From NCBI GenBank assembly GCA_013151795.1, contig JAADHQ010000094.1, positions 1 to 34,903 on the forward strand: DNA of 34,903 nt. Reading direction: 5' to 3'. Of this stretch, positions 1-7,539 are shown in pieces. Numbering within the stretch: position 1 is the stretch's first letter; every line of letters begins with the position of its first letter. The DNA comes from Gammaproteobacteria bacterium (lineage in GTDB: Bacteria; Pseudomonadota; Gammaproteobacteria; JAADHQ01). Both the position numbers and the translations under genes were made by a program. The notes beneath the pieces were generated by a model that saw only the letters and a program-made list of their open reading frames with translations, did no database searches and was not told where the DNA came from.

Positions 1-1917
1 ATTGCTGAACATGCATTCATTAACGAAAAAAAATACCAGGACATGTACCAGCGCTCTATTAACGAACCGGAAGATTTCTGGGCTGAACAGGCCAATGAGT
101 TTCTGACCTGGTTTAAACCATGGGACAAAACACTCGACTGGAGTTATGACGAAAAAGACCTGCACATAAAATGGTTTGAAGGTGGCAAACTAAACGTCAG
201 TTACAATTGCATTGATCGGCATCTTGAAAAACATGCTGATAAAGTCGCCATTATCTGGGAAGGTGATGACCTGCAAGATGATCAAAAAATCACTTTCCGC
301 GAACTGCACGAACACGTCAGCAAACTTGCCAATGTATTAAAATCCCGCGGTGTAAAAAAAGGCGACCGTGTCTGCATTTATATGCCAATGATTCCGGAGG
401 CCGGTTATGCCATGCTGGCCTGTACGCGTATCGGTGCTGTGCACTCGGTTGTCTTTGGCGGGTTTTCGCCCGAGTCACTAAAAGACCGCATACTGGATTC
501 TGATTGCCAGGTTATTATCACTGCTGATGAAGGTGTTCGTGGTGGTAAAGCTGTGCCTCTTAAGGCTAATACTGACAAGGCAGCACTTGCGTGCCCTAAC
601 GTCCATACTGTGCTTACCGTCAAACGTACCGGTGGCAACATAGACTGGACTGAAGGCCGTGATGTCTGGTATCACGATATCATGTCTACGGCATCGGCCG
701 ATTGCCCACCGGAAGAAATGGACGCAGAAGATCCGATGTTTATCCTTTACACATCCGGTTCTACCGGCAAACCAAAAGGGGTATTGCACACCACAGGGGG
801 ATACCTGCTGTATTCTGCAATCACCACTAAATACACATTTGACCTGCACGACGATGATATCTTCTGGTGCACGGCAGACGTTGGCTGGATTACCGGACAT
901 AGCTATCTCTTATACGGGCCACTTGCCAATGGCCTGACGACCGTATTTTTTGAAGGCGTACCCAATTACCCGGACGCCTCTCGCTTCTGGAAATCTGTCG
1001 ATAAACATCAAGTCACTGTTTTTTATACCGCGCCTACTGCCATCCGCGCGTTAATGCGTGAGGGTGATGGCCCGGTAAAACAAACCTCACGAAAAAGCCT
1101 GCGCATCCTTGGCACAGTGGGTGAACCCATCAACCCGGAGGCATGGGAATGGTATTACAATGTTGTGGGCAATGCGCGCTGCCCCATTGTTGATACCTGG
1201 TGGCAAACCGAAACGGGTGGCCACATGTTAACCCCTTTGCCCGGTGCAACCAAACTCAAACCTGGCTCGGCCACACGGCCTTTCTTTGGCGTCTCTCCCG
1301 CTATTATTGATACCAACACCAATACTATAATAGATGGCGATAGTGAGGCCGAGGGAGCACTGGTGATGACTCACCCCTGGCCCGGACAAATGCGTTCTAT
1401 CTACGGTGACCACGCACGCTTCTTTGAAACCTATTTCAAGACTTACCCCGGAACGTATTTTAGTGGTGACGGCGCCAAACGAGACAAAGATGGTTATTAC
1501 TGGATTACCGGGCGTATGGATGATGTGCTTAATGTATCCGGACACCGCATGGGAACCGCCGAGGTTGAAAGCGCCCTTGTTCTGCATGAGGCCATTGCAG
1601 AGGCCGCTGTCGTCGGTTATCCGCATGAAATCAAGGGGCAAGGAATTTATGCCTATGTCACCCCTATCATTGGCGTAGAGCCGAGCGATGAATTACGTGA
1701 TGAGCTCATCAAGCTGGTGCGCTCTGAGATTGGCCCTATCGCCAAACCGGATATCATTCAATGGGCCCCGGGTTTACCGAAAACCCGCTCAGGGAAAATC
1801 ATGCGCCGTATATTGCGTAAAATTGCCGAAAATGATGTTGATAATCTCGGAGATACATCGACACTGGCAGACCCCGGTGTGGTGCATGATCTGGTAAAAA
1901 ATCGGGCAAATAAATAA
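1..1917 (+). CDS. acs: Acetyl-CoA synthetase (AMP-forming), 5' end outside the window
   Basis: Converts acetate, ATP and CoA to acetyl-CoA, AMP and PPi in the cytoplasm, via an acetyl-adenylate. The reading frame is open from base 1: bases 1-42 encode [14 protein letters not shown], which matches the segment just before the internal Met of E. coli Acs. The ATG at 43 is therefore internal, and roughly 12-15 N-terminal residues plus the promoter lie off the window. Counting from that Met, the adenylation P-loop [10 protein letters not shown] is at 237-246 and WWQTETGG, in the CoA/AMP pocket region, is near 387. [11 protein letters not shown] near the C-terminus contains Lys585, the equivalent of E. 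coli Lys609, which is acetylated in well-studied Acs enzymes. All core motifs are intact and the length fits the family (about 650 aa). No U-rich terminator follows the stop; the first structure downstream is the large REP hairpin at 1926-1998. Confidence 0.97.
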   Translation: MAEHAFINEKKYQDMYQRSINEPEDFWAEQANEFLTWFKPWDKTLDWSYDEKDLHIKWFEGGKLNVSYNCIDRHLEKHADKVAIIWEGDDLQDDQKITFRELHEHVSKLANVLKSRGVKKGDRVCIYMPMIPEAGYAMLACTRIGAVHSVVFGGFSPESLKDRILDSDCQVIITADEGVRGGKAVPLKANTDKAALACPNVHTVLTVKRTGGNIDWTEGRDVWYHDIMSTASADCPPEEMDAEDPMFILYTSGSTGKPKGVLHTTGGYLLYSAITTKYTFDLHDDDIFWCTADVGWITGHSYLLYGPLANGLTTVFFEGVPNYPDASRFWKSVDKHQVTVFYTAPTAIRALMREGDGPVKQTSRKSLRILGTVGEPINPEAWEWYYNVVGNARCPIVDTWWQTETGGHMLTPLPGATKLKPGSATRPFFGVSPAIIDTNTNTIIDGDSEAEGALVMTHPWPGQMRSIYGDHARFFETYFKTYPGTYFSGDGAKRDKDGYYWITGRMDDVLNVSGHRMGTAEVESALVLHEAIAEAAVVGYPHEIKGQGIYAYVTPIIGVEPSDELRDELIKLVRSEIGPIAKPDIIQWAPGLPKTRSGKIMRRILRKIAENDVDNLGDTSTLADPGVVHDLVKNRANK

Positions 1918-1925
1918 ATTATATT

Positions 1926-2152
1926 TGTTGGGGTTCGTTCCTCACCCCAACCTACCATAGATAAAATGTAGGTTGGCGGTGAGGCACGAACCCCAACAAA
2001 CCAATGTAGGTTGGCGGTGAGACACAAACCCCAACAAATCAATGTAGGTTGGCGGTGAGGCACGAACCCCAACAAACCAATGTAGATTTGCGGTGAGACA
2101 CAAACCCCAACAAATCAATGTAGGTTGGTGGTGAGGCACGAACCCCAACAAA
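1926..2152. repeat. Left REP array: one inverted REP and five direct 38-bp units
   Basis: An inverted unit (1926-1955) is followed by a 12-bp spacer and five direct units starting at 1968, 2006, 2044, 2082 and 2120, exactly 38 bp apart. Each unit starts with GTAG and then an imperfect palindrome, GTTGG-C-GGT ... ACC-CCAAC, with a bulged C: the foot tetranucleotide plus bulged hairpin typical of RAYT-associated REPs. Units alternate: 1, 3 and 5 read GGCACGAACCCCAAC, while 2 and 4 read GACACAAACCCCAAC. The larger period is thus 76 bp. Unit 4 has ATTTG instead of GTTGG, which breaks its stem. The inverted unit and unit 1 together can fold into a stem of about 30 bp with one bulge and one mismatch. 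Units touch without spacer DNA, so this is not a CRISPR array. Confidence 0.93.
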
Positions 2153-2163
2153 ACACTCACGGA

Positions 2164-2709
2164 ATGAGACACATGCACTATCGGCGAGCAAAAACAAAAG
2201 GTGGCACTTACTTTTTTACCTTGAATCTGGCAAACCGCCGAAACACCCTGTTAACTGACCATATTGATGCCTTACGCCTGACAATTAATAAAATAAAACA
2301 CCGCCACCCGTTTATTCTGGATGCAATGATCGTACTACCCGACCACCTGCATGCAATATGGACACTACCAGAACATGACACTGATTATGCCAAAAGGTGG
2401 ATGTTGATAAAATCCGGGTTTTCACGTCAACTACCCAAAAATGAACCCATAAACAAAAGCAGACGATCAAAAGGTGAACGAGGAATCTGGCAACGGCGTT
2501 ACTGGGAACATTTAATACGCAACGATGTCGATTATGAAAACCATATCAATTATATCCATTACAATCCGGTTAAACACGGGCATGTAAAACAAGCAAATGA
2601 CTGGCCTTACTCAAGTATTCATAATTACATTTCCAGAGGGATATTAAATAAAAATTGGGGGTATGATGATCGGGCTGAAAACATAAACTTTGGCGAAATA
2701 TTTGAATAG
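2164..2709 (+). CDS. REP-associated tyrosine transposase (RAYT, Y1/HUH family)
   Basis: A single-copy-type relative of IS200/IS605 transposases that binds and nicks GTAG-footed REP hairpins as single-stranded DNA. From the ATG at 2164 it has 181 residues, against about 165 for E. coli RAYT. Visible motifs: HYRRAKTKGGTYFFTLNL at 5-22, the HUH pair in LPDHLHAIW (His61, His63), RGIWQRRYWEHLIRN at 106-120, and HINYIHYNPVKHG at 128-139, where Tyr130 aligns with the nucleophile of the E. coli protein. All catalytic residues are present, so the enzyme looks functional. The frame stays open upstream to a TTG at 2125 inside the last REP unit, but family alignment favours ATG 2164 or ATG 2173 (MHYRR); GGA at 2161 suits the latter. 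The final G of the TAG stop is the first base of the right REP array. Horizontal or vertical domestication cannot be told from sequence alone. Confidence 0.92.
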   Translation: MRHMHYRRAKTKGGTYFFTLNLANRRNTLLTDHIDALRLTINKIKHRHPFILDAMIVLPDHLHAIWTLPEHDTDYAKRWMLIKSGFSRQLPKNEPINKSRRSKGERGIWQRRYWEHLIRNDVDYENHINYIHYNPVKHGHVKQANDWPYSSIHNYISRGILNKNWGYDDRAENINFGEIFE

Positions 2710-2825
2710 TTGGGGTTCGTGCCTCACCACCAACCTACCATAGATAAAATGTAGGTTGGGGTGAGGAACGAACCCCAACTACCATAAATAAAATGTAGGT
2801 TGGCGGTAAGGAACGAACCCCAACA
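2709..2825. repeat. Right REP array: one inverted and two direct REP units
   Basis: The same REP family as at 1926-2152. An inverted unit at 2709-2738 begins on the last base of the RAYT stop codon. The same 12-base spacer, CATAGATAAAAT, follows as on the left side, then a direct unit at 2751-2779, a 15-bp spacer, and another direct unit at 2795-2825. The unit at 2751 lacks the bulged C, so its stem GTTGGGGT/ACCCCAAC is perfect. Inverted-plus-direct pairs of this kind form cruciform or long-hairpin structures (REPIN/BIME organisation). Confidence 0.92.
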
Positions 2826-2859
2826 AAAAAACTCGTAAACCTGCCCTGTCCTGAGCCAG

Positions 2860-3222
2860 TCAATATTCCAGTAGTTCTGTATCCGCATGAGAATAAGCAG
2901 GCGAACAAGCGCAAAGAATAACCAGATCTTCCTTGTTGGTATTTTCTACACAGTGTGCTGTCAGTGGTGATATCGACACACTATCACCGACTACTATTTC
3001 GAATACCTTCATACCCAATGTCATCATGCCTGCGCCAGAAATAACATAATAAATTTCTTCTGATGAACGATGTAAATGCAATTCGGTTTTTGTGCCTGAA
3101 GGAATCGTTGCCTCTGCCAGACTCTGGTTTTTATTTGCATGATGATCAGGGTGCATTAACTCACGGATCATGGAACCGTCTTTGGTAGTATAAGGTTTTA
3201 TTTCAGAATATTTGGCTATCAT
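2860..3222 (-). CDS. Small single-domain cupin protein
   Basis: A 120-residue protein that is one cupin beta-barrel. Motif 1 is G43-x5-H49-x-H51-x4-E56-x6-G63 and motif 2 ends PLTAHCVEN, with His90 and Asn94. The metal-binding triad plus glutamate (His49, His51, Glu56, His90) is complete, so metal binding is likely. Proteins of this size and pattern are often labelled mannose-6-phosphate isomerase-like cupins, but the substrate cannot be read from sequence and no enzyme activity should be assumed. The start has AAGGA about ten bases upstream. It stands alone between two REP regions: the RAYT island ends 34 bp beyond its stop and the second REP pair lies about 60 bp upstream of its start. No operon partner is visible. 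Confidence 0.85.
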   Translation of the reverse strand: MIAKYSEIKPYTTKDGSMIRELMHPDHHANKNQSLAEATIPSGTKTELHLHRSSEEIYYVISGAGMMTLGMKVFEIVVGDSVSISPLTAHCVENTNKEDLVILCACSPAYSHADTELLEY

Positions 3223-3282
3223 TTCCCAATGATCCTTTGCTGAGAAGACATTAACAATAACATATATTGCCGCGCTTCTTTA

Positions 3283-3415
3283 CTGTAGGAGCGGACCTCG
3301 GCCGCGATAAAATATGCAGAAAAAACACACTGCCACTTGCTTATCAATTTTCCTATGAAATACATATTTAATTTTTATGGTTTATTTTTATCGCGGCCGA
3401 GGTCCGCTCCTACAG
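3283..3415. repeat. Second REP family: perfect 30-bp inverted pair
   Basis: The left arm 3283-3312 starts CTGTAGGAGCGGACCTCGG and continues CCGCGATAAAA. The right arm 3386-3415 is its exact reverse complement, with a 73-bp AT-rich spacer. Each arm has a GTAG foot followed by a GCGG ... CCGC hairpin, the arrangement of REP elements common in Pseudomonas and Xanthomonas relatives. The sequence is unrelated to the RAYT-flanking REPs 460 bp away. No RAYT for this family lies in the window. Confidence 0.85.
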
Positions 3416-3451
3416 AGACAAGATTCAATTATTTAAAGATTTTTACTGCAA

Positions 3452-3480
3452 AAAAAAGGCCTCATAAAGAGGCCTTTTTT
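3452..3480 (-). terminator. Rho-independent terminator of the rimP-pnp operon
   Basis: A perfect 12-bp stem, AAAAAAGGCCTC paired with GAGGCCTTTTTT around the loop ATAAA, lies 18 bp past the pnp stop. Read on the minus strand, the GC-rich stem is followed by seven U. The A and T tracts on both sides mean it could also act on plus-strand transcripts. Confidence 0.92.
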
Positions 3481-3498
3481 ATAAAGCAGAATAAACGT

Positions 3499-5583
3499 TT
3501 ATTCACTTATTGCTTTCATACTTAAGCGGATACGACCTTGCTTGTCCACTTCCAGAACTTTTACCTTGATGACGTCACCTTCGGTTAGTTTATCACTGAC
3601 CTTCTCGACACGCTCTTCACAGATTTGTGAGATGTGAACCAGACCATCTTTACCCGGAAGGATGTTAACAAAGGCACCAAAATCCATTAATTTGGCTACT
3701 TTACCTTCGTAGATCTTGCCTACTTCAACATCAGCAGTGATCAGTTCGATACGAGCCTTGGCATCATCACCGGCTGCTTTATCAACACAGGCAACCTTAA
3801 CAACACCATCGTCTGTAATATCAATCGATGCGCCTGTTTCTTCGGTAATCATACGGATAGTTGCACCACCCTTACCGATAACATCACGGATTTTGTCAGG
3901 GTTAATGCTAAAGGTAATAATTCTTGGTGCAAATGAAGACATTTCTTCACGATGCGTACTGATAACCTTGTTCATTTCTTCAAGAATAAACATGCGGCCA
4001 TGTTTCGCTTGTTCTAACGCCTGCTCCATGATTTCCTTGGTGATGCCATCTATCTTGATATCCATTTGCAATGCATTAATACCATTTGCTGTACCGGCAA
4101 CCTTGAAGTCCATATCGCCGAGATGATCTTCATCACCCAGGATATCGGTCAGGACGGCGAACTTGTCACCTTCCTTGATCAGACCCATTGCAACACCGGC
4201 AACAGGTGCCTTGATTGGCACACCGGCATCCATCAATGACAGACTGGTACCACAAACTGAAGCCATCGAGCTGGAACCATTTGATTCTGTAATTTCAGAA
4301 ACCACACGAATAGCATACGGAAATTCATCAATCGTTGGCATAACTGCCATCACGCCACGCTTGGCAAGACGACCATGGCCGATCTCACGACGTTTAGGGC
4401 TACCCACCATGCCGGTTTCACCAACACAATACGGAGGGAAGTTATAATGCAGCATAAAGTTTGATCGATAAGTGCCTGTCAGGGCATCTATCAATTGCGC
4501 GTCTTTTGTTGTACCTAATGTTGTTACAACAATGGCTTGTGTTTCTCCACGCGTAAACAATGCTGAACCGTGCGTTCTTGGTAAAACACCTGTGCGTACA
4601 GAAATCTGACGAACGGTGTTGTTATCACGGCCATCGATCCTTGGCTTGCCATCAATAATGCGACTACGGACAATGGATTTTTCCAACTTGCCAAATACGC
4701 CTTGTACTTCTTCTTTTGTTGGCGAATCATCTGCATCGGTTACCAGTTTTTCAATAACCGCATTTTTGATTTCACCAATTTTGTCATAACGTGCCATCTT
4801 TTCAGAAATCTGGTACGCAGCATCGACATCAGCATGACAGGCATCAGAGACAGCCTTTGTCAGCGCTTCGTTAACAACCGGTGCTGGATGTTCAGGTGTA
4901 GTTGCTCCCACTTCCTGAGCAAACTCTGTTACTGCCTTGATTACTGCCTGCAGTTTTTCATGGCCAAATAAAACCGAACCCAGCATCACTTCTTCAGAAA
5001 GTTGCTGTGCTTCAGATTCAACCATGAGTACCGCTTCTTCTGTACCGGCTACTATCAGGTCCAGCTCAGATGTTTCCATCTCGGTAGTCGTCGGGTTAAG
5101 AATGTATTCGCCATTTGCATAACCAACACGTGCAGCACCAATCGGGCCATTAAAAGGTAAGCCGGATATAGCTAATGCGGCCGATGCACCAATCATGGAT
5201 GTCACTTCAGTTTCAATTTCATTATTCAGTGACATAACGGTACAGATAACCTGTACTTCGTTGGTATAACCTTTAGGAAAAAGCGGACGAATAGGACGAT
5301 CTATCAATCGTGATGTAAGTGTTTCGCCTTCGCTTGGACGGCCTTCTCGTTTGAAAAAGCTGCCAGGTATTTTACCAGCTGCGTATGTCTTTTCCTGATA
5401 GTTAACGGTGAGCGGGAAAAAATCGCGGCCAGGTTGCGCCTCTTTTTGTCCGACTACTGTTACCATTACAACGGTATCTTCGATGTTAACCATGACAGCT
5501 GCACTTGCCTGCCGTGCAATCTCGCTGGTTTCCAGGATGACTGTTTGATTACCGTACTGAAATTCTTTTCTGATTGGAGTCAC
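3499..5583 (-). CDS. pnp: Polyribonucleotide nucleotidyltransferase (PNPase)
   Basis: A phosphorolytic 3'-5' exoribonuclease, trimeric, and in relatives part of the RNA degradosome. The 694 residues compare with 711 in E. coli. Order: RNase PH domain 1 (about 1-230), helical linker, RNase PH domain 2 (about 310-540), KH domain with GKGG at 570-573, and S1 domain from about 622 to the end. The catalytic aspartates of E. coli PNPase, Asp486 and Asp492 in [11 protein letters not shown], occur here at the same numbers. Translation starts at GTG, with AAGGA seven bases upstream. It lies 30 bp downstream of rpsO, as in E. coli, where the pair is cotranscribed and autoregulated through RNase III. 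No long RNase III hairpin is evident in these 30 bp, so similar autoregulation is only possible, not shown. It is the last gene of its operon. Confidence 0.98.
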   Translation of the reverse strand: MTPIRKEFQYGNQTVILETSEIARQASAAVMVNIEDTVVMVTVVGQKEAQPGRDFFPLTVNYQEKTYAAGKIPGSFFKREGRPSEGETLTSRLIDRPIRPLFPKGYTNEVQVICTVMSLNNEIETEVTSMIGASAALAISGLPFNGPIGAARVGYANGEYILNPTTTEMETSELDLIVAGTEEAVLMVESEAQQLSEEVMLGSVLFGHEKLQAVIKAVTEFAQEVGATTPEHPAPVVNEALTKAVSDACHADVDAAYQISEKMARYDKIGEIKNAVIEKLVTDADDSPTKEEVQGVFGKLEKSIVRSRIIDGKPRIDGRDNNTVRQISVRTGVLPRTHGSALFTRGETQAIVVTTLGTTKDAQLIDALTGTYRSNFMLHYNFPPYCVGETGMVGSPKRREIGHGRLAKRGVMAVMPTIDEFPYAIRVVSEITESNGSSSMASVCGTSLSLMDAGVPIKAPVAGVAMGLIKEGDKFAVLTDILGDEDHLGDMDFKVAGTANGINALQMDIKIDGITKEIMEQALEQAKHGRMFILEEMNKVISTHREEMSSFAPRIITFSINPDKIRDVIGKGGATIRMITEETGASIDITDDGVVKVACVDKAAGDDAKARIELITADVEVGKIYEGKVAKLMDFGAFVNILPGKDGLVHISQICEERVEKVSDKLTEGDVIKVKVLEVDKQGRIRLSMKAISE

Positions 5584-5613
5584 GTGTTGTTCCTTAAATT
5601 ATTTTTATTAACG

Positions 5614-5880
5614 TTATCGACGCAGACCCAGGCTTTGAATCAGATCCTGATATCGCTGAGTGTCTTTTTTACTAACATAATCCAGCAGCTTGCGGCGCTG
5701 ATTGATCATTCTTAATAAACCCTGACGTGAATGATGATCATGTTTATTAACTGAAAAATGTTCAGTTAATTTATTAATATTGGTTGTGAGCAAAGCAACC
5801 TGTACTTCCGGTGAACCGGTATCAGTACTGGACCTTTGATATTTCTCTACAACACTACTTTTCTCTTCTGCGGTTAACAT
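5614..5880 (-). CDS. rpsO: 30S ribosomal protein S15
   Basis: A primary 16S rRNA binding protein of the 30S platform. It has 88 residues (89 in E. coli) and carries the conserved helices, including [13 protein letters not shown], the rRNA-binding [12 protein letters not shown] loop, and the QRRKLLDYV and LGLRR ends. The start has AGGAG ten bases upstream. It sits between truB (303 bp upstream) and pnp (30 bp downstream), the standard gammaproteobacterial order. The long upstream gap holds a good sigma70 promoter (5933-5961), which would let rpsO-pnp be made independently of the upstream operon. Confidence 0.98.
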   Translation of the reverse strand: MLTAEEKSSVVEKYQRSSTDTGSPEVQVALLTTNINKLTEHFSVNKHDHHSRQGLLRMINQRRKLLDYVSKKDTQRYQDLIQSLGLRR

Positions 5881-5932
5881 ACAAATATTGCTCCTGATAG
5901 ATCTTTAAAATGCCACTTACACCAAGCGGCGT

Positions 5933-5961
5933 ATTTTACCTTCGCAACCCCCAAGTAACAA
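5933..5961 (-). promoter_or_regulatory. Likely sigma70 promoter of rpsO-pnp
   Basis: On the minus strand TTGTTA, a 17-bp spacer and TAAAAT place a start site near 5926, about 45 nt before the rpsO ATG. A G-rich run sits in the spacer. The rest of the 303-bp gap (5881-6183) is AT-rich; I see no gene and no convincing terminator for truB, so read-through from truB is likely. Confidence 0.5.
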
Positions 5962-6183
5962 GCCAAATACGTAAAAAAATGTTTAATTGATAAGCAGTTA
6001 GCCGGTAACAGGTTTATTCTGAGGATTGTTTATACCACGGCCTGCCAAAATCCTGATTATGATGTATTCACAAGACCGGAAAATATTAAGTTTGAACACA
6101 GAAAAACACCCGTCCTACCCACATAAAATATAGATATTTAGTATAATAATCATGTCGTTATAGAAATAATCTAATGTAATTAA

Positions 6184-7110
6184 TTACTCGCTGACATGAA
6201 AGATTCGCTTAGGGGCTACCTTGCCGTCACTAGCTATTTGCCCTATACCCAAAAATATCTGCTGCTCAGCATTATAAACGCGCACCCAACCCGATGTAGG
6301 CGCCCTGGGGACCTGTACAGGCTGCCCTTGCAACAAATAATATGATGAATCTGCATTAAGCTGCACATCAGGCCAATGCATCAGGGCTGAATCAATAGGC
6401 ATTAAAAAATCATCCAGCTGCTCGGGAGTTTCATCTTTAATTTGCTGTAATTGTTCGAGGGATACCATCTTGTCCGGGTCCTGAAATGGCCCGGCTGCCA
6501 GACGCCGGAGCTCGGTAACATGTGCACCACAACCAAGTTGCTCGCCTATGTCTTCTACCAATGTACGGATATACGTACCTTTGGAACAAGCAACTTCCAG
6601 CTCAAGAAACCCATCTTTATAGTCAATAAATACAATTTCATGAATGGTTACACTGCGCGGCTTGCGTTCGACTTCAATCCCCTTCCTGGCGAGAGTGTAA
6701 AGCCGCTCACCTTCATGCTTCAAAGCCGAAAACATGGGAGGAATCTGTTCAATAGGCCCTGTAAATTGCTTTAATATGCGTTCTATTTGCTTTTGATCAA
6801 GCTTGGGTACATCACGCCGGCTGATAACCTCACCTTCGGCGTCACCGGTATTGGTTTTTACGCCAAACTGACATGTCAGGCGGTAACGTTTGTCAGCATC
6901 CAGAAGATAACCTGATACTTTTGTACCTTCACCAAAGCAAATAGGCAACATGCCTGTAGCGAGTGGATCAAGACTGCCTGTATGGCCAGCTTTTTGCGCG
7001 AAAAAGATACCCTTCACTTTTTGCAGCGCCTGATTTGAACTTAATCCTTTGGGTTTATCCAGTAATATAATGCCGTCTATTGGACGGCCTCGCTTGCGCC
7101 TGCGTGCCAT
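6184..7110 (-). CDS. truB: tRNA pseudouridine-55 synthase
   Basis: Makes pseudouridine 55 in the T-loop of tRNAs. It has 308 residues (314 in E. coli). The catalytic loop GHTGSLDPLATGMLP contains Asp48, the same number as in E. coli. Other family marks are LLDKPKGLSSNQALQ at 16-30, CSKGTYIRTLVEDIG near 180, and a C-terminal PUA-like domain (about 245-308). The start lies 3 bp beyond the rbfA stop, so the two are translated as neighbours from one mRNA. Confidence 0.97.
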   Translation of the reverse strand: MARRRKRGRPIDGIILLDKPKGLSSNQALQKVKGIFFAQKAGHTGSLDPLATGMLPICFGEGTKVSGYLLDADKRYRLTCQFGVKTNTGDAEGEVISRRDVPKLDQKQIERILKQFTGPIEQIPPMFSALKHEGERLYTLARKGIEVERKPRSVTIHEIVFIDYKDGFLELEVACSKGTYIRTLVEDIGEQLGCGAHVTELRRLAAGPFQDPDKMVSLEQLQQIKDETPEQLDDFLMPIDSALMHWPDVQLNADSSYYLLQGQPVQVPRAPTSGWVRVYNAEQQIFLGIGQIASDGKVAPKRIFHVSE

Positions 7111-7113
7111 ATT

Positions 7114-7488
7114 CTATTCGTCTTCCTGGTGGTTTTTTTTATCTGATGACACCGCGTCTTCAATTAAACTGGTTAATTTTGAACCGTTTTCGATCGACTC
7201 GTCATAAAAAAAATGCAATTGAGGAACAATTCGCGTTGTCATCAGCTGACCCAATTCGTGACGTAAAAAACCGGATGCTTTTTTTATAATGGCAAGGCTC
7301 TCTTCACGGTGATCATCATCAAGAGCAGTGATATAGACTTTTGCATGAGATAGATCCCTGGATACATGTACAGCATTGACCGAGATCAAACCAATACGGG
7401 GATCTTTTATCTGACTGCGAATCAGGTCTGCAAGATCACGCTGGATTTGCAGTCCGACTCTACGTGTGCGGCTGAATTCTTTTGGCAT
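7114..7488 (-). CDS. rbfA: 30S ribosome-binding factor A
   Basis: A late 30S maturation factor with a type II KH fold, needed for 16S 5'-end processing and growth in the cold. Its 124 residues match the family. Visible blocks are RTRRVGLQIQRDLADLI at 7-23, DPRIGLISVNAVHVSRDLS, the AKVYI strand, and LGQLMTTRIVPQLHFFYDES. The C-terminal tail is acidic and variable, as usual. The ribosome-binding site is weak. It follows infB by 51 bp and precedes truB by 3 bp. Confidence 0.96.
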   Translation of the reverse strand: MPKEFSRTRRVGLQIQRDLADLIRSQIKDPRIGLISVNAVHVSRDLSHAKVYITALDDDHREESLAIIKKASGFLRHELGQLMTTRIVPQLHFFYDESIENGSKLTSLIEDAVSSDKKNHQEDE

Positions 7489-7539
7489 ACTTTATATTAA
7501 CTATCAGAAAACAAGTTAGCTAACCGTTCTCGTCAAAAC

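Noticed and set aside
478-900. Long minus-strand frame within acs (and another at 1228-1641)
   Set aside because: They are fully contained in the clearly coding acs frame, with no recognisable domain or start signal.
1968-2152. 38-bp regular repeats resembling a CRISPR array
   Set aside because: Units are head-to-tail with no unique spacers, each has a GTAG foot and hairpin, and a RAYT gene is adjacent with no cas genes.
2125-2163. Upstream TTG start for the RAYT gene
   Set aside because: It lies inside the last REP unit, and the extra residues have no counterpart in the family, which begins near MHYRR.
1942-2178. Minus-strand reading frame encoding a repetitive peptide over the REP array (also 1758-2075)
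   Set aside because: The peptide repeat is just the translation of the DNA repeats; there is no ribosome-binding site or family match.
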